The notes below the pieces were generated by a model. The model saw only the letters and a program-made list of their open reading frames with translations, did not search any database and was not told the origin of the DNA. A DNA stretch of 64,000 nt from AV80 sp035536995 (GTDB lineage: Bacteria; Verrucomicrobiota; Verrucomicrobiia; Chthoniobacterales; UBA10450), in the NCBI GenBank assembly GCA_035536995.1, contig DATLNB010000030.1, forward strand, positions 26,224-90,223, written 5' to 3'. This document shows positions 25,371 to 34,884 of the stretch, one piece after another (positions within the stretch are counted from its first letter, which is position 1; every line of letters begins with the position of its first letter). The position numbers were made by a program, and so were the translations under genes.

Positions 25371-26089
25371 TCGGTATAGGCGAGCGATTCCTCGTTCGCC
25401 AATGCGGAAGGCTCGTCGCTCTCGATCAGGCCGTCCCGCAGGAAGACCGTGCGCCGCGCGTGCCGGGCGATATCGGGCTCGTGGGTAACCAGAATGATCG
25501 TGTGTCCGTGCTGATACAGGTTCTCGAGCAGTTGCATGATCTCTTCGCCGGTCTTGGAATCCAGGTTCCCGGTCGGTTCGTCCGCCAGGATGATCGAAGG
25601 TTCATTGACCAGCGCGCGCGCGATCGCGACCCGCTGCCGTTGCCCGCCCGATAACTCGTTAGGTTTATGATGCAGACGGTCTCCGAGACCGACAGCGCGG
25701 AGAGCGTCGGCCGCCCGCTCCTCTCTCAACTCCGGCTCAATCCCGGCGTAGATCAGCGGCAGCTCAACGTTCCGCAAACTCGTCGAGCGGGGGAGCAGAT
25801 TGAATGTCTGAAAAACGAACCCGATCTCATGATTCCGAATCGCGGCCAGCTCGTCATCGTTCATGATTGAGACATCTTTTCCGTTAAAGGAATAGCGGCC
25901 GGAGCTGGGAGTATCCAGGCAGCCGAGCATGTTCATGAGGGTCGATTTTCCGCTCCCGCTCGGTCCCATGATCGCGAGGTATTCGTTCCGGCGAATTTGA
26001 AGGGAAACGCCGCGCAAGGCGTGAACCGTCTCTTCACCCATCACGTAATGCTTCGTGATGTTTTCGATATCGATGACGACCAGGGACAT
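25367..26089 (-). CDS. ABC transporter ATP-binding protein, MacB/LolD type
   Basis: 240 residues. Walker A GPSGSGKST, Q-loop FQTFNLLPR, signature LSGGQRQR, Walker B IILADEPTGNLDS and switch His VTHEPD are complete. It powers the two permeases encoded next, the first with a 4-base overlap. Upstream by 69 bases lies the adaptor gene, so the unit is a tripartite efflux or lipoprotein-type exporter. Confidence 0.94.
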   Translation of the reverse strand: MSLVVIDIENITKHYVMGEETVHALRGVSLQIRRNEYLAIMGPSGSGKSTLMNMLGCLDTPSSGRYSFNGKDVSIMNDDELAAIRNHEIGFVFQTFNLLPRSTSLRNVELPLIYAGIEPELREERAADALRAVGLGDRLHHKPNELSGGQRQRVAIARALVNEPSIILADEPTGNLDSKTGEEIMQLLENLYQHGHTIILVTHEPDIARHARRTVFLRDGLIESDEPSALANEESLAYTE

Positions 26090-26158
26090 TCTAAACTTCC
26101 TCTTCGTCAGGAGTTGCTTCCGTGGGAGAGATTAAGCGGAAGAAGCGGAGGAGATTGG

Positions 26159-27571
26159 TTACTTCTTCGCCTCTTTCTCGATCTCCACTTTGGCGCCATC
26201 CTTTAGCTTGCGACTGATCGCGCTGTAACTGCCGGAAATAACTTCATCGCCCGGCTGCACGCCGTTCGTGATCTCCATGTAGGTGTCGTCGGCAATCCCG
26301 GTTGTGACTTTCACCCAATGCGCCTTGCCGTCCTTGCCCATCGTAAACACACCCTTGCTGATTTTGTCGCGTTCGGCTTTCTCGGTCTGCTTCTCGAGCT
26401 TCTGGTTGGTAAACTCGGCGGCGTTGTCTCCTTTGTCCGTCTCGGCCTGCTTTTGTTTACGCTTTTCTATTTCCTCCGGGCTGAGATTGCTGTCGCCCGT
26501 CCGGATCGTGACGCTTTGCATGGGCACCGCGACGACCTGCTCAACCTTGTTTGTCTGGATCTCCGCGGTGCAGCTGAGGCCGGGGCGCAACTGAACATCG
26601 TTGTCCTCGATGTGGGTTTTCACTTCAAAGTTGGTGACCTCCTCCTGCGTCCCGGTCCCCGTTGTCTTGCCAGTGTTCGCAATCTGGACCACGGTCCCGT
26701 GGAACTTTCGCTCTCCGTAGGCGTCGATGGTCACGATCGCCTTGTCGCCCACTTTGACGTTAACGACGTCGTTTTCGTTTACGTCCACCCGGGCTTCCAT
26801 GCTGCTGAGGTCCGCCACCCGCATGACTTCGGTGCCGGCGAATTGATTAGTGGCCACGACGCGCTCACCGAGCTTGCTGTTGAGCATGGTGACGGTTCCG
26901 TTGATCGGAGAATAGATCGTCGTCTTGGAAAGCTGATCGCGGGCCTGGCTCGAACCAGCTTCCGCCCGCTCGATTTCGTGCTGGCTGCTTTCGAAGGTTG
27001 AGGACGCGACGTCGCGCGCTGCCTGGGCGGAAGTGTATTCGGATTCCGCGATCATCTTTTTGGAATAGAGGTCCTGAGCGCGTTTCAAATCCTGTTCAGC
27101 CTTCAGCAGGGTAGCCTTCGCCTGAAGATGCATGGCTTTCGCAGCGCTGATCGCGGCCTGCTGCTGTTCGACCAAGGCCTTGTAGGAATCGGGTTTGATC
27201 TTCACCAAGAGATCGCCCTTCTTCACCGCCTTCCCGTCGTCCACTGGCAACTCAATAATTTCGCCGGCTACTTCCGGCGAGATCTTGACCTCGACTTCCG
27301 GCTGAATTTTTCCGGTCGCGGATACGGTCTGAACAATTGTGCGCCGGACTGCCTTTTCGGTCGTCACCGGAATCGGTTTCTCCCGTTTCCCCATGATCGT
27401 GGAGATGACGATCCAGAGCACCAGCAAACCGATCGAACCAAAGATAATGTAGCGCCGGCGGCGCGAGCGGCGTTTGCGAGGTGGTAAAGCGGGGGTTGCG
27501 ACTTGATGCATTTCAGTAGGGGGATTGGTGTCGCCTATGGGGATTGGCGGCTTTAGCGCTTTCGAAAGCAA
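26159..27571 (-). CDS. Periplasmic adaptor (HlyD/MacA family)
   Basis: 470 residues from TTG 27571, preferred because GGAG lies about 9 bases upstream; ATG 27511 is an alternative. A basic N-terminus with one membrane anchor (YIIFGSIGLLVLWIVIST) is followed by the split lipoyl halves (SATGKIQPEVEVKISPEVAGEI and TIYSPINGTVTMLNSKLGERV), an alpha-hairpin coiled coil between them, and a beta-barrel domain. A charged insertion (about 375-410, EKRKQKQAETDKGDNAAE) is unusual. It links the inner-membrane transporter to an outer-membrane channel; no TolC-like gene is in the window. Confidence 0.9.
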   Translation of the reverse strand: MLSKALKPPIPIGDTNPPTEMHQVATPALPPRKRRSRRRRYIIFGSIGLLVLWIVISTIMGKREKPIPVTTEKAVRRTIVQTVSATGKIQPEVEVKISPEVAGEIIELPVDDGKAVKKGDLLVKIKPDSYKALVEQQQAAISAAKAMHLQAKATLLKAEQDLKRAQDLYSKKMIAESEYTSAQAARDVASSTFESSQHEIERAEAGSSQARDQLSKTTIYSPINGTVTMLNSKLGERVVATNQFAGTEVMRVADLSSMEARVDVNENDVVNVKVGDKAIVTIDAYGERKFHGTVVQIANTGKTTGTGTQEEVTNFEVKTHIEDNDVQLRPGLSCTAEIQTNKVEQVVAVPMQSVTIRTGDSNLSPEEIEKRKQKQAETDKGDNAAEFTNQKLEKQTEKAERDKISKGVFTMGKDGKAHWVKVTTGIADDTYMEITNGVQPGDEVISGSYSAISRKLKDGAKVEIEKEAKK

Positions 27572-27628
27572 ATCTCGTTCACTCCAAGATCACGGTTTTT
27601 CGCGGTGGCCGATAAAAGACGCTCATCT

Positions 27629-28753
27629 CTAACTAGATGCAACTGCCACATCAGCCAGATTCAACCTGTTTGGGCCCGGAAAAGCAATCCCGTTGGTCTC
27701 CCCGATCCGGCACTGGATTTGGCCGATGGCCCACTGGGCGTGCTCCGCTATAAGAGGCTCCGCATCGCGTGCTGCGGCTTCCAAAGCTGCGAGATCAGCA
27801 GCGTCCCCGATATTGCCCAGCGCCACACAGACGTTCCTGAGGAAACCGCGACGTTTCACTCGTTTGATGGGCGAGCCGCGGAAGGTCTCGCGGAACTGTG
27901 CGTCGTCGAAGGCGAGATAATCTCGCAGGTGCATTCCGATGGCGGGTCGGGGGGCAAAAGCCGATTCCCGGGAGGCCGCGGCAAAGCGATTCCATGGGCA
28001 GACTTCGAGGCAATCGTCGCAGCCGTAAATCCTGTCGCCGATCAGGGGTCGCAGTTCGAGGGGGATCGGGCCTTTGGACTCGATCGTTAAATAGGAGATG
28101 CAGCGTCGAGCATCCAAGCTATACGGCTCGGTTATCGCGCCGGTTGGGCACGCGGTGATACATCGTTGACACGTGCCGCACCGGTTCGCCTGCGGCGGGT
28201 CCGCGGGAAGATTGAGAGTCGTCAAAATCTCGCCGAGGAAGAACCACGTCCCGAGTTTCGGGTCGACGAGCATCGTACTTTTGCCGTGCCAGCCGACGCC
28301 GGCTTCGGCCGCATGATCGCGCTCCAGAACGGGTCCTGTATCGACGTAGCACTTCTGCTTGCCGCCCAGCTGAGTAAGAAGATCGCTTAACTGCTCAAGC
28401 TTTCGCAGCATGACGTCGTGGTAGTCGTCTCCCCAGGCATAGCGCGCGATCTTTCCGCGGACGCCGCCCTCATCTCCGCGCTTTGCAAACTGCCGATCGC
28501 CGGGCCCCAGCCAGTAATTCAGCGCCACGACGACGATCGAACACGCTCCCGGTAAAACCTGTTGCGGGTCGATCCGCTTCTCCGCGCCGCGCTCCATCCA
28601 GTGCATTTCTCCGGCGTGCCCCTGTTCGAGCCAGCCGCGAAATGCTTCAGCATGCGGCGGAGAGCCGAGCCTTGCGATCCGGCACGAATCGAAGCCGAGC
28701 GCCAGGGCCCGGCTTATCAATGTCTGCTTTAGCCGCTCCCCAGGCACGTTCAT
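27629..28753 (-). CDS. queG: Epoxyqueuosine reductase
   Basis: 374 residues. Two 4Fe-4S clusters are evident: CGTCQRCITACPTGAI and CDDCLEVCPWN. The family ends RGSPIKRVKRRGFLRNVCVALGNIGD and the HEAT-like tail are present, as is the cobalamin-site region (YVDTGPVLERDHAAEAGVGWHGKSTML). It performs the last step of queuosine synthesis in tRNA. It overlaps aroK by 4 bases. Confidence 0.95.
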   Translation of the reverse strand: MNVPGERLKQTLISRALALGFDSCRIARLGSPPHAEAFRGWLEQGHAGEMHWMERGAEKRIDPQQVLPGACSIVVVALNYWLGPGDRQFAKRGDEGGVRGKIARYAWGDDYHDVMLRKLEQLSDLLTQLGGKQKCYVDTGPVLERDHAAEAGVGWHGKSTMLVDPKLGTWFFLGEILTTLNLPADPPQANRCGTCQRCITACPTGAITEPYSLDARRCISYLTIESKGPIPLELRPLIGDRIYGCDDCLEVCPWNRFAAASRESAFAPRPAIGMHLRDYLAFDDAQFRETFRGSPIKRVKRRGFLRNVCVALGNIGDAADLAALEAAARDAEPLIAEHAQWAIGQIQCRIGETNGIAFPGPNRLNLADVAVASS

Positions 28754-29268
28754 GACTGCACAAGATCCAGAATCTTCCTCGCCACTTCGTCGTGCTTCAG
28801 GAGCGTAGTGTCCACTTCCGCGTCGGCCGCCTCCCGGTAGAGAGGAAGTCGATCGCGCATCAGCTCCGCGGCGGTTGCACGGGGGTTTTCCGTTTGGAGG
28901 AGCGGTCGCATCGATCGCTTGGAAATGCGCGCGAACAGCGTTTCGTCATCGGCCGAGAGTAGGACAACCCGGCCGAGCCGCCGGAGAAGTTTGCGATTAG
29001 CCGATGAGAGGATGGCACCGCCTCCGGTTACGATGATGGCAGGTCCCTGGTCGGCAAGCTGCCGGAGCGTCTGGGATTCGCTTTCGCGAAAGGCGTGCTC
29101 CCCGTGTTCGGCAAAGATCTCGGGGATACTCAGCCCGAACCGTTTCGTGATGAGCTCGTCTGTGTCGAAGCGCGGCAGGCCGGTCATCCGGGCCAGGGCA
29201 CGCCCGGCGGACGATTTCCCGGCGCCCATGAAACCGATCAAAACGATAGAGTTGCCACGTTCGTTCAT
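28750..29268 (-). CDS. aroK: Shikimate kinase
   Basis: 172 residues. P-loop GFMGAGKSSAGRALA, FDTDELI for shikimate binding, FRESE and VTGGGAIL are all in place. It phosphorylates shikimate in the chorismate pathway. It is the first gene of the aroK-queG pair and divergent from purE. Confidence 0.95.
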   Translation of the reverse strand: MNERGNSIVLIGFMGAGKSSAGRALARMTGLPRFDTDELITKRFGLSIPEIFAEHGEHAFRESESQTLRQLADQGPAIIVTGGGAILSSANRKLLRRLGRVVLLSADDETLFARISKRSMRPLLQTENPRATAAELMRDRLPLYREAADAEVDTTLLKHDEVARKILDLVQS

Positions 29269-29322
29269 TCGAAAAAGCCCTTTGCAAGCAGACCAGTTCT
29301 AGGGAAGTGATGAAAGTCTATC

Positions 29323-29823
29323 ATGTCGCAGCCAAAAACTCCCGCGCCGCTCGTGGCCGTAGTCATGGGAAGCACGTCGGATTGGGAAACGATGCGCCAC
29401 GCGGTGGAGCTCCTGGACGAGCTCGGTTTGCCTAACGAGCACAGAATTGTTTCCGCGCATCGCACCCCCGACATGATGGCGGACTTCGCGCGCCACGCCG
29501 CCGGGCGCGGCCTTCGCGTCATCATCGCCGGAGCTGGCGGTGCGGCCCATTTGCCTGGGATGGTCGCGGCCTATACCTGGCTCCCGGTTTTAGGTGTGCC
29601 CATTCAATCGCACGCCCTTCATGGGATGGATTCTCTGCTATCGATCGCGCAAATGCCGACAGGCGTTCCCGTCGGAACCCTCGCGATAGGGACCGCCGGC
29701 GCGACAAACGCGGCCCTCCTTGCCGCCAGCATTCTAGCCGTGAGCGACGAAAAGATTCGGAAGAAAGTCGAAGTCTTCCGGAAGCGGCAAACTGAGGCGG
29801 TCCTGGCGCAGCGCGCGCCATGA
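29323..29823 (+). CDS. purE: N5-carboxyaminoimidazole ribonucleotide mutase
   Basis: 166 residues, class I PurE. VVMGSTSDWETM, VSAHRTPDMM, GAGGAAHLPGMVAA and GVPIQSHALHGMDSLLSI are the canonical blocks. It converts N5-CAIR to CAIR. It overlaps purK by 4 bases, matching the pathway order. Confidence 0.97.
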   Translation: MSQPKTPAPLVAVVMGSTSDWETMRHAVELLDELGLPNEHRIVSAHRTPDMMADFARHAAGRGLRVIIAGAGGAAHLPGMVAAYTWLPVLGVPIQSHALHGMDSLLSIAQMPTGVPVGTLAIGTAGATNAALLAASILAVSDEKIRKKVEVFRKRQTEAVLAQRAP

Positions 29824-30965
29824 CGCGTCCGTTTCTGCCCGGGGCAACCATCGGGCTGATGGGGAGCGGACAGCTCGGCCGGATGTTTGCGATTGCAGCG
29901 CGAAGAATGGGTTATCGGGTGGCGGTCTTCAGCCCGGATAAGGATTCCCCGGCCGGACAATTCTGCGACCGCGAGGAGACGGGCGCCTACGACGATGAAG
30001 AAGCGGTCCGCGCCTTCGCACGCCAAGTGGACCTTTTGACGTTCGAATTCGAAAACATCCCGCGGCAGACGATTGAATGGTGCGCGGAGGAATGTGAGGT
30101 GCGCCCCGACGCTTCGGTGCTTCACACCGCGCAAAATCGGCTCCGGGAAAAGAATTTTCTCGCGGCGGAAGGCGTCCCGGTCGCGCCGTACCGCGCTGTC
30201 CGCAGTGCGGCTGAGCTGGCCACCGCTTTGCGGGAGCTCGGCACCCCGGCCATCCTCAAGAGCGCCGCGTTCGGCTACGACGGCAAGGGTCAGCAATTTA
30301 TCGCCGGAACGACCAACCCGGACGATCTTTGGCGCGAACGCCCGGGGGCGGAGTTGATCCTGGAAGGCGCAATCGATTTCGAAAAGGAGGTATCGGTAAT
30401 AGTTGCCCGTGGCCCGGACGGCACGGTCGCCACGTTCCCAGTCTGCGAGAACATTCATCGCGAGCACATCCTGGACATCACGGTCGTCCCGGCGCGCGTC
30501 CCCGAGGCCGTCGAAAGGTCTGGTGCAGAACTGGCCCGGACGATAGCCGAGAAAATGGAATTGGTTGGCCTGCTTGCTGTCGAAATGTTCCTTCAGCGGG
30601 ACGGACAGCTACTCGTGAACGAGCTGGCCCCGCGTCCCCACAATTCCGGCCATTGGACGATTGAAGGCTGCGTCACCAGCCAGTTTGAGCAGCACGTCCG
30701 AGCCGTCTGCGGCCTGCCCCTCGGCACGGCGGCGATCCTGCAGCCCTGCGCAATGGCGAATCTTCTCGGCGACCTGTGGGAGGCCGGCTCCCCGGATTGG
30801 GCGGCTGCGCTCGAGGTCGAGGGCGTTCACCTGCATTTGTATGGCAAACATGAACCGCGATCGCGGCGCAAGATGGGCCACCTCACCGCTCTGGGTTCGA
30901 CCGCGGAAAAGGCGATGGCCGCGGTTATCCAGGCGCGAGACGCACTGCGGGGCCAGGGGCGGTGA
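29820..30965 (+). CDS. purK: N5-carboxyaminoimidazole ribonucleotide synthase
   Basis: 381 residues with the ATP-grasp layout: N-terminal GLMGSGQLGRMFAIAARRMGYRV, central FGYDGKGQ loop and LLVNELAPRPHNSGHWTIEGC. It makes N5-CAIR from AIR, bicarbonate and ATP. It overlaps purE by 4 bases and the Sua5-type gene by 4 bases (GTGA), so all three are probably co-translated. Confidence 0.96.
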   Translation: MTRPFLPGATIGLMGSGQLGRMFAIAARRMGYRVAVFSPDKDSPAGQFCDREETGAYDDEEAVRAFARQVDLLTFEFENIPRQTIEWCAEECEVRPDASVLHTAQNRLREKNFLAAEGVPVAPYRAVRSAAELATALRELGTPAILKSAAFGYDGKGQQFIAGTTNPDDLWRERPGAELILEGAIDFEKEVSVIVARGPDGTVATFPVCENIHREHILDITVVPARVPEAVERSGAELARTIAEKMELVGLLAVEMFLQRDGQLLVNELAPRPHNSGHWTIEGCVTSQFEQHVRAVCGLPLGTAAILQPCAMANLLGDLWEAGSPDWAAALEVEGVHLHLYGKHEPRSRRKMGHLTALGSTAEKAMAAVIQARDALRGQGR

Positions 30966-31969
30966 AAACCGAAGTCCTATCCGGGCGTGCGAGCGAGACC
31001 CTCGACCGGGCGACGGAGGCTCTTCGTCGCGGCGACCTAGTGGCAGTACCGACAGAGACTGTTTATGGGCTTGCCGCGGATGGATTGCGCGAGGAAGCCG
31101 TGTTGAAAATCTTCCAAGCAAAGTCGCGACCGCGATTCGATCCGCTGATCGTCCACCTGCCGGGGGTCGACTGGGTCGATCGATTGGCAAAGATGGATGA
31201 CGGGGTTGTCCCGCAGTTCGGCGAGTTGCATAAGCACTTTTGGCCCGGACCGCTTACATTCGTTTTTCCGCGGAAAACCGTAGTGCCGGATGTTGTCACT
31301 GCCGGCCTCGAAACGGTGGCTGTCCGGGTGAGTGCCCACCCGGTGTTGACCGCGATCCTACGCAAGTTCGGAGGACCGGTCGCCGCGCCGAGTGCCAACC
31401 GGTTTGGGAGGATCAGCCCAACGACCGCGGCACACGTCGTGGATGAGTTGGCGGGCCTGATCCCCTTGGTGATCGATGGAGGCCCGACCAACCACGGGAT
31501 TGAGTCGACGATCGTCGCGCTCCGGAATGGCCGAATTGAGGTGCTGCGGCGTGGACCCGTTACTGAAGAGGAACTGGCCGAGTTCGGCGATGTGGTCGTG
31601 GTCGCCGCGAGTTCGCATCCGGAAGCGCCGGGTCAACTTCCAACACACTATGCCCCGGAAACGCCGCTACAGCTTATCGCCGATGGCTCAAGTTTCTCTC
31701 CGCCGGCAAATAAGCGTTGTGGGTTGCTTGCGTGGAAAGGCAGTCTGCTGCAGCACTTCTCGACGGTCCGGCGGTTGAGCGAGCGGGAGGACTTGGCGGA
31801 AGCCGCCCGGAACCTGTTTCGGTATCTGCGCGAGCTCGACGGCGCGGGCCTCGATTTGATCGTCGCGGAGAGGGTGCCGGAACAGGGCCTGGGAGCGGCG
31901 ATCAACGACCGGCTGCGAAGAGCAGCGGCCCGCGCGTCTAGGCCTTGTGAGCGAGCGCCGCTTCGATGA
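30962..31969 (+). CDS. L-threonylcarbamoyladenylate synthase, long Sua5 form
   Basis: 335 residues from GTG. The YrdC domain holds VPTETVYGLAADG, KSRPRFDPLIVH, FWPGPLTFV and APSANRFGRISPTTA; the C-terminal Sua5 domain follows after the LPTHYAPETPLQL linker. It makes threonylcarbamoyl-AMP for t6A37 of tRNA. Its last 32 bases overlap the end of pyrG on the other strand. Confidence 0.94.
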   Translation: MKTEVLSGRASETLDRATEALRRGDLVAVPTETVYGLAADGLREEAVLKIFQAKSRPRFDPLIVHLPGVDWVDRLAKMDDGVVPQFGELHKHFWPGPLTFVFPRKTVVPDVVTAGLETVAVRVSAHPVLTAILRKFGGPVAAPSANRFGRISPTTAAHVVDELAGLIPLVIDGGPTNHGIESTIVALRNGRIEVLRRGPVTEEELAEFGDVVVVAASSHPEAPGQLPTHYAPETPLQLIADGSSFSPPANKRCGLLAWKGSLLQHFSTVRRLSEREDLAEAARNLFRYLRELDGAGLDLIVAERVPEQGLGAAINDRLRRAAARASRPCERAPLR

Positions 31970-33536
31970 ACCCTTTGAACAAGGGGTGCGGTTTATTCGG
32001 TTTGCTCTGGAATTCCGGATGGTATTGGCAGGCCAGGAAATAGGGGTGGCCCTTGAGCTCAATCAACTCAGCCAGGGTCCCGTCCGGAGAAGTGCCTGAG
32101 ATGGTGAACCCTTTTTCACCCATCTTTTCGCGATACTTCATGTTGAACTCGTAGCGGTGCCGGTGGCGCTCCAGCACTTCGGCGTCTCCATAAATTTTTT
32201 CCGCGACAGTGCCTTTTGCAATTTTCGTAGGCCAGGTCCCGAGGCGCATGCTGGCGCCTTTGTTCTTCACGTCGCGCTGCTCATCGAGAAGACAAATGAC
32301 CGGGTCCGGCGCGTTCTCGTCGAACTCGGTGCTATTGGCCCGTTCCAAACCACAAACGTTCCGGGCGAATTCGATCGTCGCTACCTGCATTCCGAGGCAG
32401 AGGCCGAGGTAAGGAATGTTGTTTTCCCGCGCGAACCGCGCCGCGCTAATTTTGCCCTCGACTCCGCGTTCGCCGAATCCACCGGGGATCAGGACACCGG
32501 CGACATCCTTGAGATGACCGTCAATTCCGCCCTCCAGCTTTTCCGCGTCGATCAACTCCAGCTGGATGCCACAATCCTGGCTCGCGGCGGCGTGAGTGAG
32601 CGATTCATAGATACTCTTGTAGGCGTCCTGCAGATCGATGTATTTGCCGACGACCGCGATTTTGATGTGCTTTCGCGGGCTGACCACGCGCTCGACGAAT
32701 TTTCGCCAGTTAGCCAGATTCGGCGCCGGGACGGTGACATGGAGCAGCTCGCAAATGAGATCGTCCAATCCTTCGGCGTTCAACATGAGCGGCATCTCGT
32801 AGATGGTATGCTCGACATCGCGCGCCTCGATCACTCCGCGCGGCGAAACGTTACAAAACATCGAGAGCTTCTGCCGCAATTCCTTGTCGAGCGGATGCTC
32901 GGTCCGGCAGAGAAGTACCTGGGCCTGTAACCCGATTTCGCGCAGTTTGGCGATGCTCTGTTGGGTCGGCTTCGTTTTCAGTTCCCGCGCGGCCCGAATG
33001 TAAGGGACGAGTGTCACGTGAATGTTCACCACGTTTTCGGTGCCCACCTCGAGGATGAACTGGCGGATTGCCTCGAGAAACGGCAACCCCTCGATGTCCC
33101 CGGTCGTGCCGCCGATTTCCGTAATGACAACGTCGTATTTCGTCTCGTCGGAAAGCTCCCGGATGCGGTTCTTAATCACATCAGTGACATGCGGAATCAC
33201 CTGGACGGTTTTACCGAGGTAATCGCCGCGCCGCTCCTTATTGATCACGGTTTCGTAAACCTGGCCGCTGGTGAGATTGTTATGCCGGGAGAGGACGCAA
33301 TTGGTGAAACGCTCGTAATGACCGAGGTCGAGGTCGGTTTCGGCGCCATCGTTCAACACATAGACTTCGCCGTGCTGGAACGGATTCATCGTTCCCGGAT
33401 CGACGTTCAGGTAGGGATCGAATTTCTGAAACACGACCCGCAGCCCGCGCAGCTCGAGAAGAGTCCCGAGGGATGCCGCCGCCAGGCCCTTGCCTAACGA
33501 GCTCACAACTCCTCCGGTAATAAAAATATACTTCAT
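31938..33536 (-). CDS. pyrG: CTP synthase
   Basis: 532 residues. The synthase domain starts MKYIFITGGVVSSLGKGLAAASLG, and the glutamine amidotransferase domain has its Cys in YLGLCLGMQ near residue 382. It makes CTP from UTP. It lies 11 bases after kdsB, the order also known from Chlamydia, where CTP feeds CMP-Kdo formation. The 3' end is convergent and overlapping with the Sua5-type gene by 32 bases. Confidence 0.97.
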   Translation of the reverse strand: MKYIFITGGVVSSLGKGLAAASLGTLLELRGLRVVFQKFDPYLNVDPGTMNPFQHGEVYVLNDGAETDLDLGHYERFTNCVLSRHNNLTSGQVYETVINKERRGDYLGKTVQVIPHVTDVIKNRIRELSDETKYDVVITEIGGTTGDIEGLPFLEAIRQFILEVGTENVVNIHVTLVPYIRAARELKTKPTQQSIAKLREIGLQAQVLLCRTEHPLDKELRQKLSMFCNVSPRGVIEARDVEHTIYEMPLMLNAEGLDDLICELLHVTVPAPNLANWRKFVERVVSPRKHIKIAVVGKYIDLQDAYKSIYESLTHAAASQDCGIQLELIDAEKLEGGIDGHLKDVAGVLIPGGFGERGVEGKISAARFARENNIPYLGLCLGMQVATIEFARNVCGLERANSTEFDENAPDPVICLLDEQRDVKNKGASMRLGTWPTKIAKGTVAEKIYGDAEVLERHRHRYEFNMKYREKMGEKGFTISGTSPDGTLAELIELKGHPYFLACQYHPEFQSKPNKPHPLFKGFIEAALAHKA

Positions 33537-33547
33537 CTCGATCGCTT

Positions 33548-34345
33548 TCAGGCAGGAACGTCGCGGCCGGCTCTCTTCATCAAGCGCTCAATCGTTCTAG
33601 CGTCTTCCGGCGTGTCAACGCCGGGGGATCCGCTGCCGGTCATGACCACCCGAATTCTTACTCCATTCTCCAGCGCGCGCAATTGCTCGAGCGATTCTGT
33701 GATCTCGAGGGGCGAAGTTTTCCACCGAACAAAGCGAAGCAGAAGGTCGCGAGTGTAACCGTAGATACCCTGGTGACGGAGATATAAGGGGGGGGCGCTC
33801 TTTCGTTGGCCTGGTTTTCGGGCGGCTGTTTCTAAACCGCCGCTCCTTGCCGTAAAAGCGGGAATCGCCGCGCGGGAAAAGTAGAGCGCCTCGCCGGTTT
33901 GACTGACCACGACTTTGACTTGATGCGGCGATTGGGCGTCGGCGGGATCGTCGAATGGATGCGCCGCGGTGATCATCTCAAGCGATTTATTCCGCTCGAG
34001 CTCCCGGGCCAGGCGATCGATCAATTTCGGATCGATCAGCGGTTCGTCGCCCTGGATGTTGATCACGTGTGCGATGCCTTTGAGCTTTTTCGCGACTTCG
34101 GCGGCGCGATCCGTTCCGGTGGCGTGATTCGGCGAAGTCATCGCCACTTCCGCGCCCCAGTTGAAAGCTGCTTCCGCGATCCGTAAGTCGTCAGTAGCTA
34201 TAACGAGCTGATCCAGGTTTTTCGCCCGCCGGCAGCGTTCCCAGACATGCCGGAGCAGCGGCTTACCGGCGATTTCGTGGAGCGGCTTGCCAGGGAAGCG
34301 GGTTGAACCCCAGCGCGCGGGGATAATGCCAACGGTCCGACTCAT
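33548..34345 (-). CDS. kdsB: 3-deoxy-manno-octulosonate cytidylyltransferase
   Basis: 265 residues. IIPARWGSTRFPGKPLHEIAGKPLL, NIQGDEPLI and GIYGYTRDLLLRF are the family blocks. It activates Kdo as CMP-Kdo for lipopolysaccharide. A short insertion (RSGGLETAARKPGQRKSAP) is unusual. It overlaps gmhB by 4 bases and precedes pyrG. Confidence 0.95.
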   Translation of the reverse strand: MSRTVGIIPARWGSTRFPGKPLHEIAGKPLLRHVWERCRRAKNLDQLVIATDDLRIAEAAFNWGAEVAMTSPNHATGTDRAAEVAKKLKGIAHVINIQGDEPLIDPKLIDRLARELERNKSLEMITAAHPFDDPADAQSPHQVKVVVSQTGEALYFSRAAIPAFTARSGGLETAARKPGQRKSAPPLYLRHQGIYGYTRDLLLRFVRWKTSPLEITESLEQLRALENGVRIRVVMTGSGSPGVDTPEDARTIERLMKRAGRDVPA

Positions 34346-34884
34346 TGCTGCTCAAGAATGATGTCGGCCGCGTGTGCGATATCGCGCGCGACCCAGTCCG
34401 CCCGGGTGCCTTTTTGTCGGGCGCCATATCCGGTCTGCACGAGGATGGTCCGGACCCCAGCGTTCTGACCGCAACCGATGTCGCTCGCCTTGTCGCCGAC
34501 CATAAAAGACCGTCGCAGGTCGAGCCAGAGATCGCGTTGTGCTTCGAAAATCATTCCCGGGCCCGGTTTGCGCCGGACCGAACCGCTCCCGGGCAGGGCG
34601 GGGCAATAGTAGCTGGCATCGATCAGTCCCTCGCCAAGCTGGCGGCAAAACTCGGCTTCGACGGCACGATACTCCTTTTCGCCGAAGTACCCTCGCCCGA
34701 TCCCGCTTTGGTTTGTGATGACGACCAGCTTGTAGCCGTTCTCTTTCAGGCGGCGCAGAGCCTCGCTGGCTTGCGGGAAAACTTCCACCCTGGCCGGGTC
34801 GCCGCAGTAATCGACATCCCTCATCAGTGTACCATCGCGATCGAGGAAGACGGCGGGCCAGCTCTCGTTAGAGGAGCCGGTCAT
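34342..34884 (-). CDS. gmhB: D-glycero-D-manno-heptose-1,7-bisphosphate 7-phosphatase
   Basis: 180 residues, HAD superfamily with FLDRDGTL (nucleophile Asp), VITNQSGIGRGYF, RKPGPGM and MVGDKASDIGCGQNAG. It removes the 7-phosphate in ADP-heptose synthesis. The zinc loop found in E. coli GmhB is reduced (CPALPGSGSVRRKP has one Cys). The start lies inside the end of the upstream heptose kinase gene (17-base overlap). Confidence 0.9.
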   Translation of the reverse strand: MTGSSNESWPAVFLDRDGTLMRDVDYCGDPARVEVFPQASEALRRLKENGYKLVVITNQSGIGRGYFGEKEYRAVEAEFCRQLGEGLIDASYYCPALPGSGSVRRKPGPGMIFEAQRDLWLDLRRSFMVGDKASDIGCGQNAGVRTILVQTGYGARQKGTRADWVARDIAHAADIILEQQ

